Position numbers and translations under genes: made by a program. DNA of 64,000 nt from Prosapia bicincta. Lineage: Eukaryota > Arthropoda > Insecta > Hemiptera > Cercopidae. A model generated the notes under the pieces. That model saw only the letters and a program-made list of their open reading frames with translations. It searched no databases and was not told the origin of the DNA. Shown here piece by piece: positions 38,393 to 49,589 of this stretch. The stretch's first letter is position 1, and each line of letters starts with the position of its first letter. The stretch lies in NCBI GenBank assembly GCA_036971475.1, contig JBAIZL010000002.1, forward strand, positions 15,319,868-15,383,867, read 5' to 3'.

Positions 38393-38540
38393 ATAAAATT
38401 AAATTTTCATAGTTGTGAGTTGTGTATATTAATTTTGTTTGTAACCTTAACTGACAAGCTAGCTCGAATATTATGCATGCAATAATATATTGTTGAAATA
38501 AATAAAAGAAAATCTTTGAAGATGTAGGGAATGATTTTAT

Positions 38541-38737
38541 TAGATAATACACAAAAACCCCTCACAACAAATTATTTTATCCTAACCGGATGTATATTTC
38601 TGTTACCATGCTACCGTCTTCAGAGGCATGACTAGAGTATGGTGTGTATATCCCTGATGATGTTTACTCTAGTAACCGAAACTTGCATCAGGTTAGAATA
38701 AAATTATTTATGGTTAGAGATTTTTGTGTAATATTTA
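38541..38737. repeat. Foldback element 2 with two hammerhead-like cores
   Basis: Arms at 38,541-38,623 and 38,654-38,737 are reverse complements at roughly three positions in four: TACACAAAAA mirrors TTTTTGTGTAA, AATTATTTTATCCTAACCGG mirrors CAGGTTAGAATAAAATTA, and CTTCAG mirrors CTGATG. The loop is 30 bp. The right arm reads CCTGATGATG, a GTT(T)AC-TCTA-GTAAC hairpin, CGAAAC, then TTGCATCAGGTTAGAAT. The last part, CATCAGGTTAGAAT, is found exactly in many units of the 58-bp satellite. The left arm carries a second core on the minus strand (CTGAAGA at 38,617-38,623, GAAA at 38,597-38,600). Confidence 0.85.
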
Positions 38738-38913
38738 TTAATATTTAACCACAGTAAATTATTCCAAATAATTAGTGATTAGCATTTAGTTCTTACAGTT
38801 ATTTCGTACTTGAAGCCTTCATGAGAGAAATTTCAATTATTTAAGAAAACATTAGTTAGAAGATAAATAACAAAAAGGGAAAAAGAGACGACGCTAAATG
38901 AATCTGTGTTGTA

Positions 38914-38914
38914 A

Positions 38915-38980
<66 letters not shown>
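38914..38980. repeat. (AT)n tract left of foldback 3
   Basis: An alternating AT run that ends exactly where the left arm of foldback 3 begins. Confidence 0.95.
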
Positions 38981-38984
<4 letters not shown>

Positions 38985-39170
38985 AAATAAGACAATTTAC
39001 AAATACAAGAATAATTTATAGAATGTACAATTCAAAGCTATTCGTTGGCAAACAGTATTCCTCATTAATACTCAGTATTCCTGATGATGTTGGTACAGTT
39101 TGCCAACGAAAAGCTTTGAATTGTACATTCTATAAATTATTCTTGTATTTGTAAATTGTCTTATTTCTTT
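38981..39170. repeat. Foldback element 3, near-perfect 77-bp arms
   Basis: Arms 38,981-39,057 and 39,094-39,170 are reverse complements with only about two mismatches (AGCTATTCG versus AGCTTTTCG, and CAGTA versus CTGTA). The loop is 36 bp and contains CTGATGA (39,081). The order CTGATGA, T, GTTGG...CCAAC hairpin, GAAAA again matches the hammerhead-like pattern of foldbacks 1 and 2, except for one extra unpaired T. The near identity of the arms suggests a young structure or repair-driven homogenisation. (AT)n tracts bracket it on both sides. Confidence 0.93.
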
Positions 39171-39196
39171 ATTAATACACAATAATACATAATATA

Positions 39197-39257
<61 letters not shown>

Positions 39258-39269
39258 TATACATATATA
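39197..39269. repeat. (AT)n tract right of foldback 3
   Basis: An AT run with one GTAT interruption. It mirrors the left tract. Confidence 0.95.
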
Positions 39270-40319
39270 ACTTACATCATATGTATAGAACAAGCAAGTA
39301 AAGAAAACCAAACAACATAAGTTGAAAGAACAGATAAGTCTTTATAACAAGGCTTTCTGAAAACGTCGAATATGAAGATGGTAAAATATTTGAAACTAGT
39401 TAGTATTACGAGTACGCATTATCGTTCTTAAGATACAAATCACAAACATAGACTCTAATTGGAGCAGCTCTCAGGGAGATTTTAATCAGAGCTAAGGAAT
39501 GAAATGCACTGGTGTCAAATGTACTGGTCAAGAAAAAAAACCCCTGCTATAATAAGGCCAATAAAATGTGTTTGACGTCAGAGAACGAATAGTCAGTGCT
39601 TTGAAGGTTACAAAATGAGGCAGAAAGACCAAAATGAAGGTACAGTTGTCTAGACTTAGAGACAGAGTTTTGGAGCAAGAGTCAGGAACTATTTGAAGTG
39701 GTGGATGGACAATCTGCAGTGTGTTGGAGGGAAATATTCGAGGAGTGTCAGTTTGGGGGAGGGGGTCAGTACTTAAAGGTATCGACGTTTTGAAAAATGA
39801 TGAAAGTAAAAATACTAGTAGAATATCTACAAATTTTTAAAAAAATCATGAAAAGGGTTCTTATTAAATCTTTTTATTTTACTTGGATAGAATTTTAGTG
39901 GAACGAGTTTTATTTGTGACGATAAATAACGAAATCACTAAACGTTTACCAAGTCATCAATTTCGTTTGAGAAGTTTTAGTACGAATAGATTGAAATTGT
40001 TTTTGTAATCCGGTTGTAGTTTTGCAGTTAATATGTTTTTTGGATATTTGAAGCTATCACACCTTACCTAAAGTTAATATTAAATAGCATGTTTTCAGCT
40101 AAATAATTGTTGCTTAGCGACGTACTTTCGATTCCTCCCGTTGAAAGTACTTTTAAAATATTCTATATTTAAAACATTACAAGAGCAAAAAGGTTCAATG
40201 TAAAAGTAAAAACAGCGACAAAAATATATTTGAAGGTAAGTTTAACAACGATATTTTTGTACAGAATTTGGTATGCTATTTCACAATTTAGTAATATTAT
40301 CTACAATTTGTTTCAACAG
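39270..40319. other. Mixed unique sequence, no gene seen
   Basis: A purine-rich stretch at 39,540-39,780 includes a GGGGGAGGGGG run (about 39,757). Nothing coding is supported. Confidence 0.5.
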
Positions 40320-40539
40320 GGGCTTTAGTGTAAAAACTGTCCCATTGCCGAGATCTCCCACTTTCCTAGACACTTTGTTAGCCTCGTGGAAGCCCCTCTG
40401 CCCATCCGTCGATATAAAACCTCTGGCTCAAGCAAAACGAAATCTCTTCGCTCTGTTATACGCAAAGTATTTTCAGGGAACTATAAGCGCAGGAGACTAT
40501 TTAGAGTATCGTTTACGGATTTTGGACATGAATTTGTAA
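40320..40539 (+). other. Weak candidate coding exon, unknown product
   Basis: About 72 codons stay open after a plausible 3' splice site (a T-rich run then TTTCAACAG ending at 40,319) up to a TAA at 40,537. A possible 5' splice site GTAAAT lies at the very end (40,533). The predicted peptide has normal, non-repetitive composition (for example LPRSPTFLDTLLASWKPLC, FALLYAKYFQGTISAG), unlike the low-complexity frames elsewhere. I do not recognise the protein. A second frame is also open over 40,386-40,586, which argues for chance openness in a GC-richer patch. No flanking exon was found. It could be an exon, a pseudogene fragment or chance. Confidence 0.2.
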
Positions 40540-42213
40540 ATTCTGTGTTACAAAGTTTCTCCAACGAACTATTGCAATTTCTCTAAGAACAATTGCAGCT
40601 ATCCAGCATTATTATTATTTCAAAAATTATTTCTCTTTTTAAAGAAATTGGAGTCGAATTTTGTTCGGGACAGTATTAGCTCTATTTTAATGATTCTTTT
40701 TTGGTTTCATAAAACCCTCTGAATTTTTAAATCGAATAACAACTGTGCTTATAATTTAGAGTAAAAATTAATGTGTAATGAAATATGCTGCTGCTACAGA
40801 GAACTCTTCTAGAAATCGGCGCCCAGAGGTGGGAAGTGAAAGCGTGTTTTATAATTTTCTAAAATTGCTGTAATTTTATAAAAATTGTTAGACGCTTAGA
40901 TGTATAGTTAATTTGGAAAAGCTCTTAGAAAATGTTTCCTAATTGGGTTTTTAGCACTATAAGAATTTTCACAAGTGTAGCGTCGCTGGTCTGGTTCTCT
41001 TTCCCCATTCCTGGAGAATCGGAGTTTTCTGTAGCGGTTTATGGCCTTAGTCTAAATTTACCAGCCTTTAGGTGACAGAAAAATCGTCATTCAGTGTTTT
41101 ATAAATCTTAAAATCTCATATGGTTGATTCTTTTAAATAACAGCTTGCTAACTATCTACATTCATATACTCTAAACTGCTAAAAAGGTATAAAGGATTTA
41201 TAATATGTTTTATAAGAAAACAATTCACGAGGTCAGAAGACACTCTAAGCAATACTATGTAATTTTTAAAGTACATTCATTAAGTAATTCTTAAAATGTT
41301 AAGCAATTTACGCTATATAGAACTGAGATAGTTTGAATTGGTTTTTATAACTATGCGTTCTGTTTGAATAACTCAAAATCCTGTGAAAATTATGAAATTA
41401 AATTTAAAATAAAACTAATATTTGTTGTATATGAGGGAAAAATATTAAAAAAAATCTTCGTTATTAAGATAAATAAAAGAATAACATCTAAAAACGTTCA
41501 CTCAAAAAATAATTAATAACATGAATTTGAATTTGTCGCTAACTTACAATTTATTTAATTTTGTTAATCTTTTAATTTTATTAATAGTAAAATTTCGTTT
41601 ATTAATAAATATTTTTCGCCACTAACATATGAACAATGCTCGTAAGTCCAGTAATTGGTGCAATATGTGCGAGTTTGTATTTGTAAATATTCCTGAATAA
41701 ATGTTAAGTGAATAAATATGTACATATATTCAAAACAACATGGGCTTTCCATACATTGAATGAAAAATCCAAATTTATCCCAATTAAAAAAAAAGGTAAT
41801 AAAGTGAAGAAATCTGTAAGATGTGGCCCAGGAAACCGCGTTATATGATACATTGTATATGCACATTATAACCGCTTCTATTTATAAAGATTAAGTGCAG
41901 GTCAATTAAATTTATGTGAATTTTAAAGTACATTTTTGTTTCAGGTAAGGCACCAGAATATATCAATATTTGTAAGTACATTTTTATTACTAGTTTCATA
42001 TAGGTGATGTTTTTACTATTTAAATACCTGGAAAATGTTAAAATATTTCCTCTAAATGATAAATGTGGCCAATATTTATTTAAAAGCTTAAATAATTTGT
42101 ATTTCTCTACATCAATCTATTGTGGGTTCTACTTAAATAATATGATGCAAAAATCGAGTATTAATTGACTTAATTAGGATATTTTGATTATTTTTTAATT
42201 TTATTTAAAAGTT
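40540..42213. other. AT-rich unique sequence, no gene seen
   Basis: The 40,800-41,100 part is of higher complexity (for example the CGTCGCTGGTCTGG region at about 40,980) but has no recognisable feature. The rest is strongly AT-rich. Confidence 0.5.
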
Positions 42214-42716
42214 TATTTTTCAACTACTCATATTACGTCAAACTCTCCGTATATAGATTTATATATTTTGTTGAAACTTTCAATCATAATAAAATACATT
42301 ATATTCATCCACTTAATTTCAAATACATTTTTATACACTTGTATAGGATAACACTTGATTTATTTACAAATATTTATAATATTATTCATTATTTAAATTT
42401 AATGAATTGATTTTAGTTTTATATAGGAGAAAAACGTTTTGCAAAAGGTGCTATTTATAGCTATTTCGTTCTATTTGGCTTTAAATAAGTAATAACATAT
42501 GATTTCAAAACAGAACTGATTTTATTTAATAGGTAATGTGATAAAACAGCTGTTTTACCGCATAGTAGCAAGGTTATGCTACTTTATTTATATTAAATAT
42601 AACTATTTTTTAAAAAGTAACTAAAAATAATATTTTTCTTTGGAGATTTAAGTAGGAATTTATTTTAAAATTTTTTCGTATATGTTACTTGTAAACAAGA
42701 AACGATGGAAATAAAT
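42214..42716 (+). repeat. Dispersed repeat family CAGCTG, copy B
   Basis: Matches copy A in order: CTTTCAATCAT, TCCACTTAATTTCAAATACA, ACACTTGAT, GGAGAAAAACGTTTTGCAAA, GCTATTTCGTTCTATTTGGC, TTTAAATAAGTAATAACAT, AAACAGCTGTTTTACC, GTTATGCTACTTTATTTATA and, near the end, GTTACTTGTAAAC. It has an AACAGCTGTT palindrome (42,546-42,555). No reading frame is seen. Confidence 0.75.
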
Positions 42717-43179
42717 ATGAACTTTAAAATAAAGCAAAAATACAATTTTAAACTATATAAGATATTAACTTGGGTATAAAAAAGCTTAGATATTGGTAAT
42801 ATCTTGTCACATGAAAACACTTATTTTTGTTTGAAATGTATTTTAAATAACGTATATGAAAACCAAAAGATTTTGGTACTCATTTGGTCAAGTACTACCA
42901 GGAATTAACTTTTTTGCAGTGAATAGGTAATAAGCCAAAATACGCAACTATAATTATTCTACTGTAAAAACAGCCTCGTATGACGCAATGGATACTACCT
43001 AGATATACAAGGGTATAAGCAATGAGATAAAAACTAAAAATTTAATTAAATTAATGCGAAATTTAATTGAATCCGAAAGAAAGAGGAAAACAACCCCCGC
43101 ATTAAAATAAAACCCATTAAAGCGTTAATTATATCAGCTGTTCGAAATACTGAAAAACAAGAGACCCCTCAGCTGCGAT
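42717..43179. other. AT-rich unique sequence, no gene seen
   Basis: Nothing recognisable until the complex island that follows. Confidence 0.5.
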
Positions 43180-43335
43180 AAATGTAAATGGAAGCAATTG
43201 AAATGCGTCGCTGTTAATTGAACGGGATCAAATTTTCGCTACCGTTAATGGGCAGTCGCGGAATTAAGTCGCTTTAAATTCTTAATGAGATCCTTTAAGA
43301 GAAACGAATCGTTATGATTCCATACTGTATCTTTA
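43180..43335. promoter_or_regulatory. Candidate conserved regulatory island 1 (TAAT-core rich)
   Basis: A 150-bp high-complexity island in AT-rich DNA. Four homeodomain-type TAAT cores lie within 90 bp (GTTAATTGAA, CGTTAATGGG, GGAATTAAGTC, CTTAATGAGA), with CpG-containing spacers (GCGTCGCTG, TTCGCTACCG, GTCGCGG) that would not survive by chance in such AT-rich DNA. This is what animal developmental enhancers look like, but the call is by composition only. Confidence 0.35.
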
Positions 43336-45728
43336 CAGTTTTACACGTCACAGACGGGGTGCTTGTCGTTAGTTTCATTTTCATGAAAATTATAATTAAC
43401 AATGATGTAAGAATTACCCAGTAGTATTCTTTAACATTAATTATTATATCCCAACAGCGCTTCTACAACAATAAATAATTAACGTTGAAATTATTAACGT
43501 TAAATAGCTCAACATGAATTTTTTTTATTTATGTTTATGTAAAGTTTAGGGGGCTACTTATATGAACATTACATGTAAGGACTTTGTGTTTCATAACGCA
43601 ACAGGCTTGATAAGGGCGACGAACTTTGCAATAAATAGATAAACTTCTTTGACTTGATATTCAATCAGTTTATCATTTATTCCATACCTACTTAGAGAGT
43701 TCAAATTAACATGAATCAAATAATTACAGCCCCCTAATTAAACAGTCAACACTTATTTAGGTAATGTTTAGAAATAGCAGCTCTACCACCTATAGTAAAA
43801 TATTATGCCTGGATATAAATACACAAAATTAATTTTTATATTTAAAACAAATATAAATGTATTTTATATTCTGTACGAAAACAGAAAAGGATGACGAACG
43901 GTCTAGGGCTCGTATAGCCGATACGTTCCGTATATATACACCATTATGATAAAAAAAAAAGTGTTAACAGCTGTTTTGTCCTTAAGATATTAAGGTCGTT
44001 TGGTATACTGACAGAAAATAGGCAAAAAACTAATTAAATAATTTAATTAACTTAAATTAACTTACTCTGTTTAATTTTATTCGGTTTAATATATAACTTT
44101 AAATATTCGGGATTATTAAATGTCTGTTACTATTACGTTGAAATTTAATTTGAAAAGTTTAGACAAAATTTTATCGAATTTTAATTTAAAACATCCATAT
44201 AATCTTAACAATGAAAGACCCAATATATTTTACGCTAAATCTAGGATAGCAATAGAGAAAGGTCCAACTGGTTTTAATCTAGACAAAAAGAAAAAAAATA
44301 TTTCAGCCATCTAATTAAGTATTAAATGAAAAATAAAACGGTGGATCATCGAGTCAAAGATATTTATTTCAATAATGCTACTTTTCAGCATCTAGATCGT
44401 TTCCTTTATCAAGCCAGAAAACAATATTAGATTGTTTGTAATTATTTATAAAGTACTAGTACACTCATTGCAATGATTTAAACTCAATAAAATGTACTCA
44501 AAAATTAATTACAATAACCTACCAAAGTAGTAAGAGTACAAAATTAAAAACAGTAACGACAATGAGTGAATGAAAAAAATACTAAAGTTTAAGGTCCGCT
44601 AAAATGCCAAGTTCAAGTGGAGTTATACAGCCAGATACAACTCGCGGGGCATAGCAAGGGACGTAAGATACGCAGGCAGGAGGCTGGGGACTAGTGTAGT
44701 TGGAAGACCCGGTAGCTGTCTACCCCACTCTAGCATCTAAGCACATTGCTGAACAAGACTCAATACATATAGCAGCAAGGCTCTACAAATACTGAAATAG
44801 GGGCTTTTCGTTATTCTAATTGCAAACAAGGAAAGTGCGCATCAGCATAGGTTACAAAAATCTCTTTCTATGTCTTGCCAGGTATTTAATATATTGTGTT
44901 ACATTAGCGACCACACTAGAGGTAGGGACTCCAACTGACCTGACTATACGTCATTGGAGGAACAGCTGAGATAGCATCTATAGAATACGCTCAAAGGCGA
45001 TGATTGGAGGAGCAAGAGAGACTGAAATGTTACAGAATAAATGCGTAAATAAACAAGCGCATAGACGAAACTGAATTAGAAAACTCCTTAATTTTCTGAT
45101 TCAATTTAAAATTGAGTTATATGCTAAAACAAACTTGAAATATGACTATTAGGAACAGAGATGAAGATCCAAATAGGATGCAAACGATAAAGGCTTCGTC
45201 TAATCATAATATAATGGGCTCCCAACTTTTAATGTCAGTATTTGCTAAAAAAAAGCTTAAAATATTCGTTCACTCGTGCTATTATATTATTATATAAGTG
45301 GTAAAAAAAATAAATTTAGAAAAAATTACCATTTAAAAAAAAATAAAGAAAAGGGGACGATATCCAGAAGGCTGTGGAATTAACAATCAGCAGCCATTTC
45401 TAATGGCAGTGCGAGTGGGATGCTTTTAGCTGTAGAAGGCAGTGGCTTGGGTATGACGCTATGTATAAACGTTTCATTAATTTGAAAGGCAAATATAACG
45501 CAGCCTGTATTGTGTTGCAAAAACATTCTTTGTGAAAACATGGGACGAAACGAGGCGGTACAAATTTCCCACTAAGTACCATATTATTTATATAAATATT
45601 TATGAAAACCTTGCAAGTACGAATTTGCTAAGGTTTTTTAATGTTAGTTAGTTTTTCTTAATGGCATTAGATTGAGAGTGATAATTACATGTTCATGGGG
45701 GAAGATAAAAGTGTTTTTAAATATTTCT
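43336..45728. other. Mostly AT-rich sequence, no gene supported
   Basis: The 44,590-45,030 part is markedly less AT-rich and complex (for example CAGGCAGGAGGCTGGGGACT at about 44,672), possibly an old transposon, but no family is recognised. The short frame at 44,120-44,314 is lysine/asparagine-rich and AT-driven. Confidence 0.45.
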
Positions 45729-45873
45729 GTGTGCGTGTTCGTTTGCGAGTGTGTGCGCGTAAGTCCATGTGCGTGTGCGTCAGTCCGTGTGCGTGCGCGT
45801 GAATCTCTTTGCGTGTGCGTGCGCGGTGTGCTTGGGTGCATAAGTGCGTGAGTGTGTGTGTGTGTGCGTGCGC
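45729..45873. repeat. Degenerate GTGCGT minisatellite
   Basis: Repeats of GTGCGTGTGCGT type interrupted by AGTCCGT, TGAATCTCTTT and similar. Relatively CpG-rich. Confidence 0.85.
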
Positions 45874-47563
45874 ATAAATAATAATATAATATCCAATATA
45901 ACCAGTACCACAAAAAAGCTATTAATCTAATGAACTAATTACAAAGTAATACAGTTTCTTTTATACCTTTATTTCTGTTATACTCTCTAATAATAATTAA
46001 TGTCTTGACCATCGAAACATACGTAAGGGTTTATTTTGCATAACGTTTTGATTGTATCTGGTATTGTGAAACTAGGTTTATTTTTATTATATTAAGGGTA
46101 ATATTAAAACTTTATTAATTGAATTTCGTTTCAATACAAAGTATATATACAAGAAATAGTTCTATAGAAGAAAAGAAACATTGTTATTGGTGTGGCTAGT
46201 TTGCATAGTGAGTAGCGCCAAAAACTTGTTTCTTATTTTTCACCTCCTGATAGACTCAGTCGGGTAAAATGGAAAACATTTTAGCAAACCGAGGATAGTA
46301 GGGGTGTATGAGGAGTGATGGTCGAATTATTTCCCTAAGTATGTTAGAGGCCAGGTAAAGGAGTATAATGGGCCAAAGGTAGGTTGTTGTTTCACTCTTA
46401 GATGATTTCTAATCGATAGTTACTTGATCACAAATGGACAAACTCACACTAATACAAGAACACACGCGCGTGCGCGAGTACCAACACACTGCCAGTACAG
46501 TATAATGTATAATTTTATACCCTTCCTACAGTTTTATTTATCTATAAACGCCAATAGATGTTTGTATAATCTACTTGTAAACTATACTGAGCTGGGTAAT
46601 GGTAACTGAAGGAGGGTAAAGTAAATGGTCAAAACTAAGAAACAATGTAACAAGAAAACGCCTAACACTGCTAGAAAGGGTACTTTTAGAAGCGGAGGTT
46701 TTAGCTTAATTACCGCATCACTTAGTTTGAGTAAGGAAATGGTTCACAGCGCTATCTACAAATAGCACGCTGTACTTTCAGCTACGGTTTTCTATGTTTT
46801 GTCTACTGCAGTATCGTTGTTTTCCTTTAAACAAAGTTTTAAAACAAAAAGTAGCTAAAAACATAATCACACAGCACACACTTTGTACTTTTAACTTAAA
46901 CCCCTATTTCCAATGTCTTTAACATAGTTTGACACTAATACTCTTTGGAAAATATGAAAAACAGTTTTTGAATGCAAAGCAACTGAAATAATTCAAACTG
47001 ACTGTTAATTTTAACTTACCACACTAACGCCTTTCGATCACAATGTCATGACCAATGTGATCAAAATCTAAATATCAAAAAGCCAGTGGTATTTTGGATG
47101 TTGTAGTATTTTAACTCACATATAATGACATATTCACGGAATCAGTTTCAATCTATTAACTATTAATTTTGACAGTATGTTTGGATCAGCCCACTTACTA
47201 CCTCTGTGTCACAATCATTGCTACAAAAAAAAATTAAAATAATAAAAGACGTTTCATGCTGGACATATTAAAAATATTTGCATTATTTTTATATCATTTC
47301 CCATCTCATTGAAATGAAAATAAAGATTTATATTAATTGTTAAATATTTTTGTATGGCTAGTTAGCATATCTTAACCCTTATTTAATCTATCCATTTTAT
47401 ATAAACCCAAAAGAATTCGTTTTGAAAATTCAAGAAGTCAACTAAGCCACTAAATGAAACTTGTTAACGAAAAAACCTTTTTATTTAAAAACTATTATAC
47501 ATTTCTATTACAACGGAATAATTTTAAAGAAAGATCCTCCGAAGATTCTTGCAATAATTTCCC
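45874..47563. other. AT-rich unique sequence, no gene seen
   Basis: It includes a short CACACGCGCGTGCGCG tract at about 46,461 and a small palindrome near 47,036-47,067 (GATCACAATG / CAATGTGATC). No coding support. Confidence 0.5.
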
Positions 47564-47603
47564 CTGACAATGATTGCTTTGCAGTCGAAATGTGCATAAA
47601 AAT
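47564..47603 (+). other. Solo hammerhead-like core
   Basis: CTGACAATGA is followed by a stem pairing GATTGC-TTT-GCAGTC, then GAAATGTGCATAAAA. The TGCTTTGCA hairpin and the downstream TGTGCAT parallel the 58-bp satellite (CTTTGCAACTAGAGTGTACAT). The upstream 47,468-47,510 (AACCTTTTTATTTAAAAACT) loosely mirrors the downstream AAAATTTTAATAAAAAGTG, so this may be a further decayed foldback. Confidence 0.4.
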
Positions 47604-48365
47604 TTTAATAAAAAGTGTTTGGTAAGATGTTTTATTTATTTCAAATTTTTACAAAGCGTTAACACAGTCGCTTCAAGTTATTATAATTCAATCAAAATTC
47701 CATATGCTCTATTATCATTTTTAATTATTTTTATATTAAACAGATATTTCAATATATTAAAATCTTCCATACAACAGTCTACTTATAACCTCCTCCTCCA
47801 TTAATACAAAAGGCATTCCTGCCAACTGAACTCGCCTCGTTGTTTTTACAAATTGTGAAACTCAAATTGTATAGTTATTTTTATTTTGTTTGCCGAAGTT
47901 GGCGAAACTGTAAAACCGACCGTTTATGACTTTACGGTTGCCGGCATGACATCGTTGTCTGTATCACAGTTACTTGTCCCATTCCGAACCTAAATGCCTT
48001 TATTCAACATATTTATTCCCATTAGCCTATTGTATGCTCCTCTTCTCTTCTATAGGTTCTTGTATATTTATTGTAAGATCTTTCCACTTAACGATTTATA
48101 TGTTTTTAGCAGCTATGTTACATGAATAAATAAGTCATTCATTGTTTTTTACTATATTATTAGCTGTTTTAAAACTTTGTTACCTGCATTGGCATAGTTC
48201 CAGTACTTCATACGTACTTCTGATACATCAATCCCTTTAACATTGCTTATTTCCACTCAACTATCACTTACCTTTCACCACAGTTTAATGTAAAATACGT
48301 TCATGTTAATATTTAATCAAAGACCTTAAGCGCTTTAATTCTTTATAACTTATTTGTTTCTTACG
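47604..48365. other. AT-rich unique sequence, no gene seen
   Basis: Nothing recognisable. Confidence 0.5.
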
Positions 48366-48414
<49 letters not shown>

Positions 48415-48498
48415 TGTGTGTGTGTGTGTGTGTGTAGTGTGTGTGTTTGTGGGAATGAGTGTGTGTGTGTGAATGCGCGCAAGTGTGTGTGTGTGTCT
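48366..48498 (+). repeat. (GT)n microsatellite
   Basis: A pure GT run to about 48,434, then interrupted GT. It directly abuts the 32-bp satellite. Confidence 0.95.
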
Positions 48499-49580
48499 CA
48501 TCATCATTTGTGGCACATGGTAGTACATGGCATCATAATTTTGTGGCATATGGTAGAACATGACATTATCACTTTTGGCATATGGTAGAAAATGACATCA
48601 TCACTTATGGCACACGGTAGGACATAACTTCATCAATAATGGAAAATGATAGAACAAGACATCATCACTTGTGGCATATGGTAGTGCATGGCATCATCAT
48701 TTATGGCACATGGTAGTACAAGGCATCATCACTTGTGGCATATGGTAGAACATGTTATCATCACTTATGGCATATGGTAGGACACGAGATCATCACTGAT
48801 GGCACATGGTAGGACATTAATTCATGACTTATGGGAAATGATTGGGTACATGGTAGTAAATGACATCATCACTTGTGCCACATGGTAGAACGAAGCATCA
48901 TCAATTGTGGCATATGGTAGTACATGGCATCATTATTTGTGGCACATGGTAGTACATGGCATCATCACTTGTAGCATATGGTAGAACATGCTATCATCAC
49001 TTTTGGCATATGGTAGAACATGAGATCATCACTTATGGCACATGGTAGGACATAAATTCATGACTAATGGAAAATGATAGAACATGACATCATCATTTGT
49101 GGCACATGGTAGTACATGGCATCATCACTTGTAGCATATGGTAGAACATGCTATCATCACTTTTGGCGTATGGTAGGACATGACATCATCACTTATGGCA
49201 CATGGTAGGACATAAATTAATGACTAATGGAAAATGATAGAACATGACATCTTCATTTGTGGCACATGGTAGTACATGGCATCATCACTTGTAGCATATG
49301 GTAGAACATGAGATCATCACTTATGGCACATGGTAGGACATAAATTCATGACTAATGGAAAATGATAGAACATGACAGCATCATTTGTGGCACATGGTAG
49401 TACATGGCATCATCACTTGTAGCATATGGTAGAACATGCTATCATCACTTTTGGCGTATGGTAGAACATGACATCATCACTTATGGCACATGGTAGGACA
49501 TAAATTAATGACTAATGGAAAATGATAGAACATGACATCATCATTTGTGGCACATGGTAGTACATGGCATCATCACTTGT
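48499..49580 (+). repeat. 32-bp satellite array with 160-bp higher-order unit
   Basis: Basic unit of 32 bp: CATCATCACTTGTGGCATAT then GGTAGAACATGA. About 34 copies. In the right part five distinct units form a 160-bp higher-order repeat: GGCACATGGTAGTAC occurs at 48,941, 49,101, 49,261, 49,389 and 49,549, with spacings of 160, 160, 128 and 160 bp, so one copy lost one unit. One unit type (ATTAATGACTAATGGAAAATG) is strongly diverged. No spacers, so not CRISPR. Confidence 0.96.
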
Positions 49581-49589
49581 CGCTAGAGC

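Larger units (their letters stand above)
37938..38441. repeat. Large nested foldback element 1 (about 500 bp)
   Basis: The inner arms 38,112-38,203 and 38,227-38,318 (92 bp each) are imperfect reverse complements around a 23-bp loop. For example, TTACGAAGCTAAC mirrors GTTAGCTTCGTAA and TTCAAAACATT mirrors AATGTTTTGAA. The outer arms also pair: ACACAATTCACAAATATACA (about 37,953) with TGTGAGTTGTGTATATTAA (from about 38,414), and ATACGCGTTTCGATGA (37,985) with CATCGAAATGCGTAT (38,380). Each outer arm carries the hammerhead-like core, one on each strand. It looks like two head-to-head copies of one terminal sequence. Confidence 0.85.

Noticed and set aside
40386..40586. Second overlapping frame over the exon candidate
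   Set aside because: Basic, serine-rich and unmatched; more likely the shadow of a GC-richer patch.
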